A stretch of 64,000 nucleotides of DNA from Quadrisphaera setariae (GCF_008041935.1 NZ_VKAC01000001.1:124001-188000); one strand, 5' to 3'; counted from the stretch's first letter, positions 18,168-26,867 are shown. Made by a program: numbers and translations. The notes: generated by a model not told the origin, from the letters alone.

Positions 18168-19373
18168 TCAGACGGTGAGGGCCAGGCCGGCGGCGAAGGC
18201 CGCGTAGGCGGAGGACGCCACCGCCAGGCGCACCGCGGTCACCCTGCGGGTGGCGAAGAGCACCAGCAGGTAGCCCACGCACAGCAGGGTGGCGACCGCC
18301 GCCAGCAGCAGCGGTCCCTGCACGTGCCAGCTGGTGAAGGCCAGGCCCAGGCCCGTGGGGATGGTCGCCTGGATGACCATCGAGCCCGCCAGGTTGCCCA
18401 GCGCGAGCGACACCTTGCCCTTGCGGACCCAGATCAGCGCGTTGAGCATCTCCGGCAGCTCCGTCGCGACGGGCGCGAGCAGCAGCGCCACCAGCGACGC
18501 CGACAGGCCCAGCTGCGGGGCCAGCGCCTCCAGCTGGCCCACGAACACCTGCGACGCGGCGAAGATGACGGCCAGCGACACGACCACCTGCACGACGACG
18601 GCGGTGGTGCTCGGGCGCTCGCGGCGCGGCTGCGCCTTCAGCGGCTCGAGGTCCTCGGCGCTGTGCGCCTCGCCGCCGGCGCGCACCTGCCGCCAGCAGT
18701 AGACGGCGTACACGCCGAAGAACACCCACCCCAGCCACGGCTTCACCGTGAAGGCCACCAGACCGAGCCCGGCGGCCAGCGCGAAGCTCACGAGGAACCA
18801 GGTCTGGTCGCGCGCCAGCGAGCGCGTGTCGAGCTCGGCCAGCTGGGCGGTCTCGGCGTCGGTCGGTCCACCGGCGGCCGCCGCGCCGCCGCCCCGGGAG
18901 GAGCCCGTGGGCGCTCCGGCGGCGCCGACCCGCTCCGCGGCGACCACGCGGTTGCCGGCGCTGCGGTGCACCGCGCGTCGGTTGGTCAGCAGCACCACGC
19001 CGACCACGGCGTAGGCCAGGCTGCCGACGACGAGCGGTCCGCCCAGCGCCGCACCGACCCCGACGTCGGCGCCGGTCTCCTGCGAGCCGAACAGCACTGC
19101 GACGAGCGTGACGACGCTCTCGGGCAGCGCGGTGCCGGCGGCGGCCAGCACGGTGCCCACGGCGGCCGAGCCGACGGCCATGCGCACGCCCAGCCACTCG
19201 ACGGCGTTCACGAACCACTCGCACGCGAGGTAGATGAGGACGGCGCAGCCGAGCAGCAGGACGAGGGTGAGGAGCACGCGGTGCCTCCGCAGCAGGTCGC
19301 CGAACCCGTGCGGGCACAGCGAGAAGGCGGCGAGCCGGGGACCCGCCAGGGCCCGCGACCAGCTCACCGCCAT
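18168..19373 (-). CDS. Sodium/calcium exchanger (CaCA family)
   Basis: Integral membrane cation exchanger of 401 residues with two inverted alpha-repeats. The first is AAAGTALPESVVTLVAVLFG and the second APVATELPEMLNALIW followed by GNLAGSMVIQ; the acidic residue in each (ALPES, ELPEM) is the expected ion ligand. About ten hydrophobic helices are visible. A Gly/Ala-rich cytoplasmic loop near residues 145-170 makes it longer than the ~320-residue CaX proteins. Two TTCGG-N4-CCGAA palindromes lie upstream. The transported ion (Ca2+, or K+-dependent) cannot be read from the sequence. Confidence 0.85.
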   Translation of the reverse strand: MAVSWSRALAGPRLAAFSLCPHGFGDLLRRHRVLLTLVLLLGCAVLIYLACEWFVNAVEWLGVRMAVGSAAVGTVLAAAGTALPESVVTLVAVLFGSQETGADVGVGAALGGPLVVGSLAYAVVGVVLLTNRRAVHRSAGNRVVAAERVGAAGAPTGSSRGGGAAAAGGPTDAETAQLAELDTRSLARDQTWFLVSFALAAGLGLVAFTVKPWLGWVFFGVYAVYCWRQVRAGGEAHSAEDLEPLKAQPRRERPSTTAVVVQVVVSLAVIFAASQVFVGQLEALAPQLGLSASLVALLLAPVATELPEMLNALIWVRKGKVSLALGNLAGSMVIQATIPTGLGLAFTSWHVQGPLLLAAVATLLCVGYLLVLFATRRVTAVRLAVASSAYAAFAAGLALTV

Positions 19374-19417
19374 CGGTCAGGACGAGTCGTGGTGGCCCGC
19401 GCAGCGGGCCGCCACCG

Positions 19418-19464
19418 ACGTTATCGGCTGCTGCGGCGGGGGACCAGCACTTCGGTCACCCGAA
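19418..19464 (-). promoter_or_regulatory. Candidate promoter and operator of the cation exchanger
   Basis: On the minus strand a -10-like TAACGT lies at 19423-19418. The palindrome TTCGGTCACCCGAA at 19451-19464 is centred about 46 bases upstream of the predicted start of transcription. An imperfect hairpin (19391-19416) lies at the beginning of the transcript. Confidence 0.4.
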
Positions 19465-19501
19465 AAAACCACGTCTGACCTGCGCGGACGCATCCGCTGA
19501 G

Positions 19502-19515
19502 TTCGGCTGCCCGAA
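19502..19515. promoter_or_regulatory. TTCGG-N4-CCGAA palindrome, second copy
   Basis: TTCGGCTGCCCGAA lies between the small membrane protein gene and the cation exchanger, with its centre exactly 51 bases from the copy at 19451, close to five helical turns. Confidence 0.45.
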
Positions 19516-19535
19516 ACCCCGGTCGGCGGCCGGGC

Positions 19536-19748
19536 TCAGGAGCGCAGTGCAGCGGCCCACTCCGGGGCCCGGTGCTCGACCTCGGCGCTCGCGCCTGACA
19601 GGTCGGCAGGTTCGCGCAGCGCCTGTGGTGGGCGGGCGTGGAGGTGCGGCCGGTGGGCGGGCAGCGCAGCGGAGACGGCGAGCGCCAGCCCGAGCAGGAG
19701 CGCCGGGGCGGCGAGCGCCAGGAACAGCACGGCGACGGCGGTGGACAC
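19536..19748 (-). CDS. Small single-pass membrane protein, unknown function
   Basis: I do not recognise this 70-residue protein. A hydrophobic segment of about 27 residues (AVAVLFLALAAPALLLGLAL) is near the N terminus, followed by a His/Pro/Arg-rich tail. The GTG start at 19748 is preferred over the ATG at 19820 because a GGAGG sequence lies about 7 bases upstream. Its promoter overlaps a perfect TTCGG-N4-CCGAA palindrome, and two further copies lie between it and the exchanger gene downstream on the same strand, so the two may share regulation. Confidence 0.55.
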   Translation of the reverse strand: MSTAVAVLFLALAAPALLLGLALAVSAALPAHRPHLHARPPQALREPADLSGASAEVEHRAPEWAAALRS

Positions 19749-19796
19749 CGGCGGCCCTCCTCCCACGACGAGTCCGGGCGGCGTCTGCGACCCCCG

Positions 19797-19816
19797 GTTT
19801 CGGTGGACCGAAACTA
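19797..19816 (-). promoter_or_regulatory. Operator-like palindrome overlapping a -10 element
   Basis: GTTTCGGTGGACCGAAAC (19797-19814) is a perfect palindrome of the TTCGG-N4-CCGAA type. It overlaps the minus-strand -10-like TAGTTT (19816-19811), so a bound protein would cover the start of transcription of the small membrane protein gene. Confidence 0.5.
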
Positions 19817-19876
19817 CCACCCCTCCGGGCGGTCGTGCAGGTCCGAGCGCCCGGCGTCGTCAGGTCGTGGCCGGCG

Positions 19877-20863
19877 TCACGTCGCCAGCCAGGCCTCCAC
19901 GCGCTCCAGCGCCTCGCTGACCAGTGCTGCCGGTGCGTGCGAGGCGGCCTCGATCCCGCTGCGCGCCACGGTGGCGAGCTGGGCGTCGTCCAGGCCGAGC
20001 GCCGTGCGCGCCGTCTCGTACTCCTCCAGCAGCCCGGGGCCGAAGAGCAGGGAGTCGTCGGTGTTGACCGAGCAGGGCACCCCCGCCTCAAGGAGCTGTC
20101 GCAGCGGGTGCTCTGCCAGGGACGGCACCACGCCCAGCAGCACGTTGGACGTCGGGCACACGTCCAGGCAGACGCGCTCGGCGGCGAGCCGCTCCACGAG
20201 CGCCGGGTCCTCCACGGCGCGCACGCCGTGGGCGATGCGCCCGGCCCCGAGGTCGTCGAGGGCGGACCTCACGCTGTCAGGGCCCAGCAGCTCGCCCGCG
20301 TGCGGCGCGGACACCAGGCCGCCGGCCCGGGCCACGGCGAAGGCGCGGGCGAACGGCGCCGGCGGGCCGAGCACCTCGTCGTGCGCGAGGCCGAACGAGA
20401 CCACGCCGGCCTCGGCGCGGGTCACGGCGAGCTCGGCGAGCGCCTCGGCGTCCTCCGGGGGCAGCACGCGGATGGCCGTCACCATCAGCCCGAAGCCCAC
20501 GCCGAGGCGCGCCGCGGTCGTGCGGCCCTCGTCGAGGGCCACGTCGAGGATCCGCCCGGCGTCGGCCAGCTGCGGGCTCTCGTAGTGCGGCCACAGCTGC
20601 GGCTCCACCCACACCGCGCCGTCGGCGGCGGCGTCCTCGACCACCTCGCGGACCACGCGGCGCAGGTCGTCCTCGGTCTTGATGCACTGCGCCGCGGCGT
20701 CGTACAGGCCGGCGAACGCCCCGAAGTTCCCGTAACCGCGGGTCTCCGGCACGGGGATGCCGTACCCGGCCGCCAGCTCCGCCAGCGTGGACGGGCGCAT
20801 GCAGCCCTCGAGGTGGGTGTGCAGGGAGGCCTTGGGCAGCAGGCGCAGGTCGCGGGCGGTCAT
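19877..20863 (-). CDS. add: Adenosine deaminase family protein
   Basis: Zn-dependent deaminase of 328 residues. The metal and catalytic motifs are HTHLEG near residue 15, SAPHAGE (His and the proton-shuttle Glu), RIAHGVRAVED and VNTDDS. LDVCPTSNVLLGVV is typical of adenosine deaminases and differs from the adenine-type paralogue at 24.6 kb. It probably converts adenosine (or deoxyadenosine) to inosine with release of ammonia. A leaderless-type promoter just upstream suggests independent transcription, although it is also the last gene in a same-strand run of seven. Confidence 0.88.
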   Translation of the reverse strand: MTARDLRLLPKASLHTHLEGCMRPSTLAELAAGYGIPVPETRGYGNFGAFAGLYDAAAQCIKTEDDLRRVVREVVEDAAADGAVWVEPQLWPHYESPQLADAGRILDVALDEGRTTAARLGVGFGLMVTAIRVLPPEDAEALAELAVTRAEAGVVSFGLAHDEVLGPPAPFARAFAVARAGGLVSAPHAGELLGPDSVRSALDDLGAGRIAHGVRAVEDPALVERLAAERVCLDVCPTSNVLLGVVPSLAEHPLRQLLEAGVPCSVNTDDSLLFGPGLLEEYETARTALGLDDAQLATVARSGIEAASHAPAALVSEALERVEAWLAT

Positions 20864-20869
20864 GCGCGC

Positions 20870-20875
20870 AGGCTA
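20870..20875 (-). promoter_or_regulatory. -10 element of the adenosine deaminase gene, leaderless arrangement
   Basis: On the minus strand TAGCCT (20875-20870) ends 6 bases before the ATG. The hexamer is identical to those of glmS and surf1. Confidence 0.5.
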
Positions 20876-20900
20876 GGCGCGCACCGGGCGTCGTGGACGG

Positions 20901-21929
20901 TCAGCCTCCGTGATGGCCCGAGGGCCCGTCGGAGCGGACCCGGCAGCCGGCCAGCACCCGTCGCACCACGGCCGAGGCGGCGCGCTCGGCGTCGACGCCC
21001 ACGGCCACGCGGACGGTCCCGCTGGGGTCGGGCACGTGCACCACGGCGCCCCGCTCGTCCACGGACACCCGCCCGGGCGGACCGAGCTGCAGCACCTCGG
21101 GCTCGTCGACCAGCAGCAGCGCGGTGACCGGGTCGTGCGGGACGCCCCACGGCTCGTCCCAGAACTCCCACCACTGCCGCACCTGCGCCGCGAGGGCGGC
21201 GCCCAGCGGTCCCGCGGCGGCGATGCGCTCGACGTCGGCAGCCTCCAGGCGCACCTGCTGGGTGGTCTCCAGGCCGACGACGAGCGTCGGCGCGCCGCAG
21301 GTGAGGACCTCGGCCGCGGCGACGGCGTCGCTGCGCAGGTTGTGCTCGTCCTCCACCAGCCCCTCCGCGGTGAGGGCGCCGTCCCACCGACCTCCCATGA
21401 CCACCAGCGAGCGCAGGTGGCCGGCCAGCTCGGGGTGGCGCCTCAGCGCCGTCGCCACACCGGTGAGCGGGCCGATGGCCAGCAGGTCCACCGAGCCCGG
21501 CGCCGCGGCGGCGGTGGCCGCGAGCCAGTCCGCAGCGTCGTCGGCCGCAGCGGCTCCGGGCGCCGGGGGCGTCGTCGTCGCCGTCGTGAGGTCCCCCAGC
21601 AGGGTGCCCTCGTGGCCGGCCCACCAGACCTCCGCGCCGGACAGCGGCGCGGAGGCACCGGCGCGCACGGGCAGGCCGCGCCCCGTCTGCAGGAGCGCTC
21701 CCGGACCGGGGACGCCCGCGAGCTCCAGCAGGCGCGACGTGGCACGGGCGCGCAGGTCGGTGTCTCCGTAGACGGTGGTGACGCCGACCAGCTCCACCTC
21801 GGGGGAGCCGAGCAGCAGGGCGAGGGCGAGGGCGTCGTCGACGTCGGTGCCCAGGTCGGTGTCGAGCACCACGCGCCGCCGCGGGGCCCGTCCGTCGGTG
21901 GAGTCGCGCGAAGGGGCGTCCGGGGTCAC
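20901..21929 (-). CDS. Nucleoside hydrolase (inosine-uridine preferring family)
   Basis: Hydrolyses the N-glycosidic bond of a nucleoside to free base and ribose. The 342-residue product has the Ca-binding signature VVLDTDLGTDVDDALALALL near residue 20, and VVMGGRW and EHNLRSDAVAAAEVL as in the IUNH family. The GTG start at 21929 leaves a ~17-residue polar N terminus. It lies 40 bases after the second permease gene and 37 bases before add, so it fits a purine-nucleoside operon: import, cleavage and deamination. Confidence 0.88.
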   Translation of the reverse strand: MTPDAPSRDSTDGRAPRRRVVLDTDLGTDVDDALALALLLGSPEVELVGVTTVYGDTDLRARATSRLLELAGVPGPGALLQTGRGLPVRAGASAPLSGAEVWWAGHEGTLLGDLTTATTTPPAPGAAAADDAADWLAATAAAAPGSVDLLAIGPLTGVATALRRHPELAGHLRSLVVMGGRWDGALTAEGLVEDEHNLRSDAVAAAEVLTCGAPTLVVGLETTQQVRLEAADVERIAAAGPLGAALAAQVRQWWEFWDEPWGVPHDPVTALLLVDEPEVLQLGPPGRVSVDERGAVVHVPDPSGTVRVAVGVDAERAASAVVRRVLAGCRVRSDGPSGHHGG

Positions 21930-21969
21930 GGTCCCCAGCCTGTCAGCACGGCCGACGGGCGGCGCGGGC

Positions 21970-22899
21970 TCACCGGGTGAGGCGGTGCGGGGCGTACCGG
22001 GCCAGGACGAGCCCCTCCAGCAGGCCGACCAGCGTGTAGAGCACCACGGACGCGGCAGTGACGGCCACGATCAGCGCCCACACCTCGTCGTAGCGGAACC
22101 CGCCGATGGCCTTGAGGATCTGCGAGCCGATCCCGTTGCCGGTGGCCAGCCACTCCACCACCAGCGCGCCGGTCAGCGCACCGGGCACGGAGATGCGGGC
22201 GGCGGCGAAGATCGCCGGCATGGCCGTGGGGATGCCCACCCTGCGCATGACGGCGAGGTCCGAGCCGCCGTAGGCGTGCACGAGGTCGCGCGAGGTCGGC
22301 GGCACCGACCGCAGGCCCTGGACGACGTTCACCAGCGCGGGGAAGAAGACGACGATGCCGCCCATCACCGCGATGGAGCCGAGGCCGCGGCCGAAGACCA
22401 GCACGATGATCGGCGTCATCGCCACCAGCGGCACCGAGCGCAGCAGCATGGCGATGGGCATGAGCGACTGCTCGAGCGAGCGGGCGGCCACGAAGGCCGC
22501 GCCGACCACCAGCGCAGCGGCCATGCCGGCGACGAACCCGACGAGGGCGTGCTGCAGGGTCACGCCCAGCGGCGCCGCGATGGTGGCGCGGTTGGTCGCG
22601 GCGTCGGGGTCGGTGAGGAGGTAGGCCCACACGTCCTGCGGCGTCTTGCCGATGAAGGGGCTGATCTCGAAGGCGGCCAGGGCCCCCCACCACACCACGA
22701 GGGCGACGACCGCGGACACGAGCAGCGGTCGGAACGCGCGCCAGAGCGCCGTCCTGACGACGTGGCCGGCGGGGCGCACCGACTCTCCCGCGGCGCCGGC
22801 GGACGGCGTCGGCACGGGGCTGCCCGCGGGAGGCGGCGTGGTGAGGTCGTCGGTGCCGCGGGCCCGAGCGGGGTCGGACGTTCCGGTGGGTGCGCTCAC
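21970..22899 (-). CDS. ABC transporter permease (NitT/TauT/ThiX class), second subunit
   Basis: Membrane subunit of 309 residues. After a hydrophilic N terminus of about 50 residues come six hydrophobic segments and the ATPase-coupling loop AYGGSDLAVMRRVGIPTAMP. The GTG start at 22899 overlaps the stop of the other permease by GTGA. The two permeases are clearly different in sequence, so the importer probably has a heterodimeric membrane part, which is less common in this class. Confidence 0.87.
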   Translation of the reverse strand: MSAPTGTSDPARARGTDDLTTPPPAGSPVPTPSAGAAGESVRPAGHVVRTALWRAFRPLLVSAVVALVVWWGALAAFEISPFIGKTPQDVWAYLLTDPDAATNRATIAAPLGVTLQHALVGFVAGMAAALVVGAAFVAARSLEQSLMPIAMLLRSVPLVAMTPIIVLVFGRGLGSIAVMGGIVVFFPALVNVVQGLRSVPPTSRDLVHAYGGSDLAVMRRVGIPTAMPAIFAAARISVPGALTGALVVEWLATGNGIGSQILKAIGGFRYDEVWALIVAVTAASVVLYTLVGLLEGLVLARYAPHRLTR

Positions 22900-23723
22900 G
22901 AGGTGCCCTCCTGTCCGGCCGACCACGGCGTGACGACCCGGGAGACGAGGCTGAAGACGAGGTAGCCCGCTCCGGCGATGGCGCCGGTGGCGATGGCGAG
23001 GCCCCAGGTGCGGGGCACGTCGAACTGCTGCTGGGCGTTGGTGAGAGCCACGCCGAGGCCGCTGTCGACCCCGCCGAGGTACTCGCCGATGATCGCGCCG
23101 AGCATGGCCGCGGGAGCGGCGATCATCAGCGCGGCGAGCAGGCTCGGCAGCGCGGAGACGAGTCGCACCTTCAGCAGCTGCTGCAGGCGGCTGCCCCCGT
23201 AGGCGGCCACGAGGTCGATGCTCGTGCGGTCAGCGGCCCGCAGACCGAGCAGGGAGCCGATGAGCGTGGTGAAGAAGACGGCCACCGCCGCCAGGAAGAT
23301 CGACGTGGACCGGCCGCCGAAGACGATCTGGATGATCGGCCCGATGGCGGTCAGCGGGATGCAGTAGCTGATGACGCCCAGCTGCGTGACCAGTCCGTCG
23401 AGCTGGGGGACCACGAGGACGGCGCCGGCCAGCAGGAGCGCCAGGGCGTTGCCCCACAGGAAGCCCTGGGCGGCGCTGCTGATGGTGACGGTCGCGTTGG
23501 GGCCGTACAGGGCCCAGCCGTCCGCGCCCATCTTCGCGACGACGGCCCACGGGGTGGGCACGCCGCCGCCGTCAGCGAAGACCGTGACCGCCAGCAGGGA
23601 CCACAGCGCGAGGATGCCGACGACGCCGGTGGCGCCGGCCAGCCAGCGCGGGCGTTCGAAGGAGCGCCTGGCGCGCGCCTCGAGCTCCTGGTCGGTCGAG
23701 GCGAGGACCGGCCCCTCACCCAT
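22896..23723 (-). CDS. ABC transporter permease (NitT/TauT/ThiX class), first subunit
   Basis: Membrane subunit of 275 residues with six hydrophobic segments and the coupling motif AYGGSRLQQLLKVRLVSALP. The ATG at 23723 overlaps the stop of the ATPase gene by one base (TGATG), and its own stop overlaps the next permease by GTGA, so stoichiometric expression is expected. Similar permeases serve importers of HMP and other pyrimidines, riboflavin, alkanesulfonates and taurine; the substrate is not readable from the permease itself. Confidence 0.87.
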   Translation of the reverse strand: MGEGPVLASTDQELEARARRSFERPRWLAGATGVVGILALWSLLAVTVFADGGGVPTPWAVVAKMGADGWALYGPNATVTISSAAQGFLWGNALALLLAGAVLVVPQLDGLVTQLGVISYCIPLTAIGPIIQIVFGGRSTSIFLAAVAVFFTTLIGSLLGLRAADRTSIDLVAAYGGSRLQQLLKVRLVSALPSLLAALMIAAPAAMLGAIIGEYLGGVDSGLGVALTNAQQQFDVPRTWGLAIATGAIAGAGYLVFSLVSRVVTPWSAGQEGTS

Positions 23724-24559
23724 CAGTGCCCGCCCATCGCGGCGCCACCGCGGCCGAACAACAGCCCCGACAGGTGGTCGTGCAGGGCGTGGAACTCCGG
23801 CGTCCGCATCATCTCGGGCGTCCGCGGGCGGGGCAGGTCGATCGGGACCACCTCGAGCACGCGGCCCGGTCGCGGACTCATCACGGCGACGACGTCGGAG
23901 AGGAACACCGCCTCGGCGATCCCGTGGGTGACCATGAGCGTGGTGGCGGGCTTCTCGGTCCAGATGCGCAGCAGCTCGAGGTTGAGGCGCTGGCGGGTCA
24001 TGTCGTCCAGGGCGCCGAACGGCTCGTCGAGCAGCAGCACCTCCGGGCGCACCACGAGGGCCCGCGCGATGGAGACGCGCTGGCGCATGCCGCCGGACAG
24101 CTGCCCGGGCTTGGCCTTCTCGAAGCCCTTGAGGCCGACCAGCTCCACCAGCTCGTCCACGAAGGACTGGTCCGGCTTCACACCGGCCACCTCGAGCGGC
24201 AGCTTGATGTTGGAGACCACGCTGCGCCACGGCAGCAGCGCGGAGTCCTGGAAGGCGATCCCCAGCTCGTGCTGGCGGCGCACCTCCAGCGGGGTGAGGC
24301 CGTTGACCAGCGCCTGCCCCGACGTCGCCTCCTCCAGCCCGGCGAGGATCCGCAGCACCGTCGACTTGCCGCACCCGGAGGGTCCCAGCAGGGACAGGAA
24401 CGAGCCCTGCGGGGTGGACAGGTTCGCGTCCTGGAGCGCGGTGACGGTGCGCCGGCCCGAGGTGAAGGTCTTGGTGAGGCCCTTGATGTCGAGGCCGGTG
24501 CTCCCGGGGGTGCGGGCGGGGCCCTGCGCCGGGGCGGTCTGGGCGGACTGCGTGCTCAC
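23723..24559 (-). CDS. ABC transporter ATP-binding protein (NitT/TauT/ThiZ class)
   Basis: ATPase of the importer, 278 residues. Walker A is GPSGCGKST, the Q-loop [10 protein letters not shown], the signature [15 protein letters not shown], Walker [12 protein letters not shown] and the switch His in [13 protein letters not shown]. The first ~20 residues are Ala/Pro/Thr-rich and unconserved. It follows the adenine deaminase-like gene after 15 bases and runs directly into the two permease genes. Confidence 0.93.
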   Translation of the reverse strand: MSTQSAQTAPAQGPARTPGSTGLDIKGLTKTFTSGRRTVTALQDANLSTPQGSFLSLLGPSGCGKSTVLRILAGLEEATSGQALVNGLTPLEVRRQHELGIAFQDSALLPWRSVVSNIKLPLEVAGVKPDQSFVDELVELVGLKGFEKAKPGQLSGGMRQRVSIARALVVRPEVLLLDEPFGALDDMTRQRLNLELLRIWTEKPATTLMVTHGIAEAVFLSDVVAVMSPRPGRVLEVVPIDLPRPRTPEMMRTPEFHALHDHLSGLLFGRGGAAMGGH

Positions 24560-24574
24560 GGTGCTCCTCAGCTG

Positions 24575-25582
24575 TCAGCTGGCGGTCTGGGGGGCCAGGG
24601 GTGCGGACGCGGCCGCGCGCACCTCGGCGCGCCAGGCGTCCTTGGCGGCGGGCTCGGCGAAGCTGGCGTCGAAGGAGGCCAGCGCCAGGGCGGTGAGCTG
24701 GCCGTCGGTGAGGCCGACGGCGTCGCGCAGCGCGCGGTAGTTGTCGTCGACGTACCCGCCGAAGTAGGCGGGGTCGTCGCTGTTGACGGTCACCACCAGG
24801 CCGGCCTCGAGCATCGCCGGCAGGGGGTGCTGCTCGAGCGCGTCGACCACCCGGAGCGCCACGTTGCTCAGCGGGCAGACGGTCAGGGGCGTGCCGGTGT
24901 CACGCAGCCGGGCGACCACCTCGGCGTCGTCGAGGGAGTGGTTGCCGTGGTCGAGCCGCTCGATCCCGAGGGTGTCGAGGGCCTCCGCGACGTCGGCGGC
25001 GGTGCCCTCCTCACCGACGTGGGCGGTGCGGTGCAGCCCCTCGGCGGCGGCCAGGGCGTAGGCGGGGCCGTAGGCGGCGGGCGGGTTGCCGACCTCGGTG
25101 GAGTCCAGGCCCACGCCGACGAAGTGCTCGCGGTGCGGCAGCCACGTCCTCAGCGCCTCGAGGGCGGCGTCGGGCCCGAGGTGGCGCAGGAAGCAGGGGA
25201 CGAGGTCCACCGACACCGGGCTCGCAGCGGCGGCGGCGCTGAGCCCCCCGAAGACGGCCTCCAGCGGCACGCCGCGCTCGGTGTGGTGCTGGGGGTCGAG
25301 GAACACCTCGGCGCGGCGGACCCCGGCCCGCTCGGCGCGGACGAGGTAGGCGGCCATGAGGTCGTGGAAGTCCTGCTCGGTGCGCAGGAGCTCCGCCGCT
25401 TCGTAGTACTGGTCGAGGAACGACTGCAGGTCGGTGAAGCGACGGGCCGCCCGCAGCGCCGCGGGGTCGGTGGTGGGCAGCACCACGCCGTGGCGCCGGG
25501 CCAGGTCGACGACGAGCTCCGGCTCGAGCGTGCCCTCGACGTGCACGTGGAGCTCGGCCTTGGGCAGCAGGGCTGCGTCCAT
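24575..25582 (-). CDS. Adenine deaminase-like protein (ADA superfamily)
   Basis: Zn-dependent purine deaminase of 335 residues. ELHVHVEGTLEP gives the first metal pair, TAHVGEEG the catalytic His/Glu, and RLDHGNHSLDD and VNSDDPAYFGGYVDDNY the remaining residues. TVCPLSNVALRVVD and the PAYFGGY motif are typical of the Aah1/Ade adenine deaminase subgroup and differ from adenosine deaminase. The likely reaction is adenine to hypoxanthine plus ammonia, though related proteins act on other 6-aminopurines. The ATG at 25582 follows a strong AGGAGG site. It lies between the lipoprotein gene and the ATPase gene, which links the importer to purines. Confidence 0.85.
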   Translation of the reverse strand: MDAALLPKAELHVHVEGTLEPELVVDLARRHGVVLPTTDPAALRAARRFTDLQSFLDQYYEAAELLRTEQDFHDLMAAYLVRAERAGVRRAEVFLDPQHHTERGVPLEAVFGGLSAAAAASPVSVDLVPCFLRHLGPDAALEALRTWLPHREHFVGVGLDSTEVGNPPAAYGPAYALAAAEGLHRTAHVGEEGTAADVAEALDTLGIERLDHGNHSLDDAEVVARLRDTGTPLTVCPLSNVALRVVDALEQHPLPAMLEAGLVVTVNSDDPAYFGGYVDDNYRALRDAVGLTDGQLTALALASFDASFAEPAAKDAWRAEVRAAASAPLAPQTAS

Positions 25583-25609
25583 GCGGGTCCCTCCTGGGAC
25601 GGGCCCCGC

Positions 25610-25647
25610 CCTCGGCGGCCGGTGCACGGGCGCACCGGCCGCCGAGG
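25610..25647 (-). terminator. Intercistronic hairpin after the binding-protein gene
   Basis: Arms 25610-25625 and 25632-25647 are perfectly complementary over 16 bases with a 6-base loop. It lies between the lipoprotein stop (25661) and the deaminase start (25582). It lacks a T-run and probably stabilises or partly terminates the mRNA, so that the binding protein is made in excess over the membrane subunits. Confidence 0.6.
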
Positions 25648-25660
25648 AGGGGGCTGGCTG

Positions 25661-26818
25661 TCAGGCGGGAGCGGCCGAGGCGGCGGCCTCGGGCGTCAGG
25701 GTCGGTCCGGTGACGAGGGACGGGTCCTCGGAGTAGACCTCCTCCAGGAGCGAGAGGTCGAACAATTTCTCCGCGGTGATCGTGGTGCCGGCCGTGGCGA
25801 GCGACTCGATGTTGGTGGCGATGAGCTCGTCGGTCATGGTGAACAGGCCGTTCTTCACGGTGTCGTCCGTGACGATCAGCGTGGCCTGGGCGTTGATCTC
25901 CTCGATCTGCTCCTCGAGGTTGAGCTTCAGCTCCTTGCCGTACTGCTCCACCGCCAGCTTCGCGCCCTCCTCGGGGTTGTCGAGGGCGTCGGTCCAACCG
26001 AGGACCTCGGCCTTGAGGAAGGCCTTGAGCTTGTCGCGGTCCTCCTCGATCGACTGCTGCGCCACGGTGAAGGTCTCCGTGACCAGCGGCAGGCCGTGGT
26101 CGGCGAAGGCGAACTGGACGGTCTTGAAGCCCTTGCCCTTCAGCAGGATCGGCTCGTTGGTGAGGTAGGCCATGAAGCCGTCGACCTCGCCGGTGGTCAC
26201 CACGGTGGGGTCGTACTGGACCGGCACGATGGTCAGCGAGCTCGCGTCGATGCCGTTGGCCTTGAGCAGGCCCGCGAAGATCTGCTCGTTGCCGCCGGAC
26301 TGCACGCCGATCTTCTTGCCCTTCATCGCCGCCGCGTCGGGGATGGGGTTGGAGTCGAGCGAGACGATGCAGAACGCGTTCTTCTGGAACGTCGCCCCGA
26401 TGATCTTCAGGGGGGCGCCCTCGTTGATGGCCGGGGCGGTGATGGTGGGGGCGGACAGGCCCACGAGCGCCTTGCCGGAGGTGACGGCGGCCTCCGCGCT
26501 GGTGCCCGCGGCACCACCGGCGATGAGGTTGACGCTCGAGAAGCCGGCGTCCTGGTAGTAGCCCTTCGAGTCGGCGAAGTACTCACCGGCGAACTCGATG
26601 TTCTTGATCCACGAGAGCTGGATCGCCAGGTCGCCGTGGTCGGCGGAGCCGCCGCTGCTCGACCCGCCGCCGGAGGCCCCGGTGGAGGAGCCGCCGCAGG
26701 CGGCCAGCGCACCGGCGCCGGCCGCGCCCAGCCCCGCGAGCCCCGCCATCCGCAGGAACGAGCGGCGCCCCAGGGCGCTGCGGACCAGGTGCTGGTGGTG
26801 GGGGTCGATCGACGGCAC
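25661..26818 (-). CDS. THI5/NMT1-like substrate-binding lipoprotein
   Basis: Extracytoplasmic binding protein of 385 residues. Signal: RRSFLRMAG (twin-arginine type) then a hydrophobic stretch and the lipobox LAAC with Cys41, so a Tat-exported lipoprotein is expected. A Ser/Gly linker (about 42-60) leads to the NMT1/THI5-like domain with QLSWIKNIEFAGEYFADSKGYY, AEAAVTSGKALVGLSAP and GKKIGVQSGG. Relatives bind HMP-type pyrimidines, riboflavin or other N-heterocycles. The operon (two purine deaminases and a nucleoside hydrolase) points to a purine-like ligand. It is the first gene of the run. Confidence 0.87.
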   Translation of the reverse strand: MPSIDPHHQHLVRSALGRRSFLRMAGLAGLGAAGAGALAACGGSSTGASGGGSSSGGSADHGDLAIQLSWIKNIEFAGEYFADSKGYYQDAGFSSVNLIAGGAAGTSAEAAVTSGKALVGLSAPTITAPAINEGAPLKIIGATFQKNAFCIVSLDSNPIPDAAAMKGKKIGVQSGGNEQIFAGLLKANGIDASSLTIVPVQYDPTVVTTGEVDGFMAYLTNEPILLKGKGFKTVQFAFADHGLPLVTETFTVAQQSIEEDRDKLKAFLKAEVLGWTDALDNPEEGAKLAVEQYGKELKLNLEEQIEEINAQATLIVTDDTVKNGLFTMTDELIATNIESLATAGTTITAEKLFDLSLLEEVYSEDPSLVTGPTLTPEAAASAAPA

Positions 26819-26867
26819 GGGGCCTCCCGGGGTCGTGGCGCTCGCGGAACCTCCGCGGTGCGTGAGG

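Noticed and set aside
14896-19317. Open frame of 1473 codons on the minus strand across tsaD, lipoate ligase, riboswitch and monooxygenase
   Set aside because: Antisense to conserved genes and without any recognisable domain.
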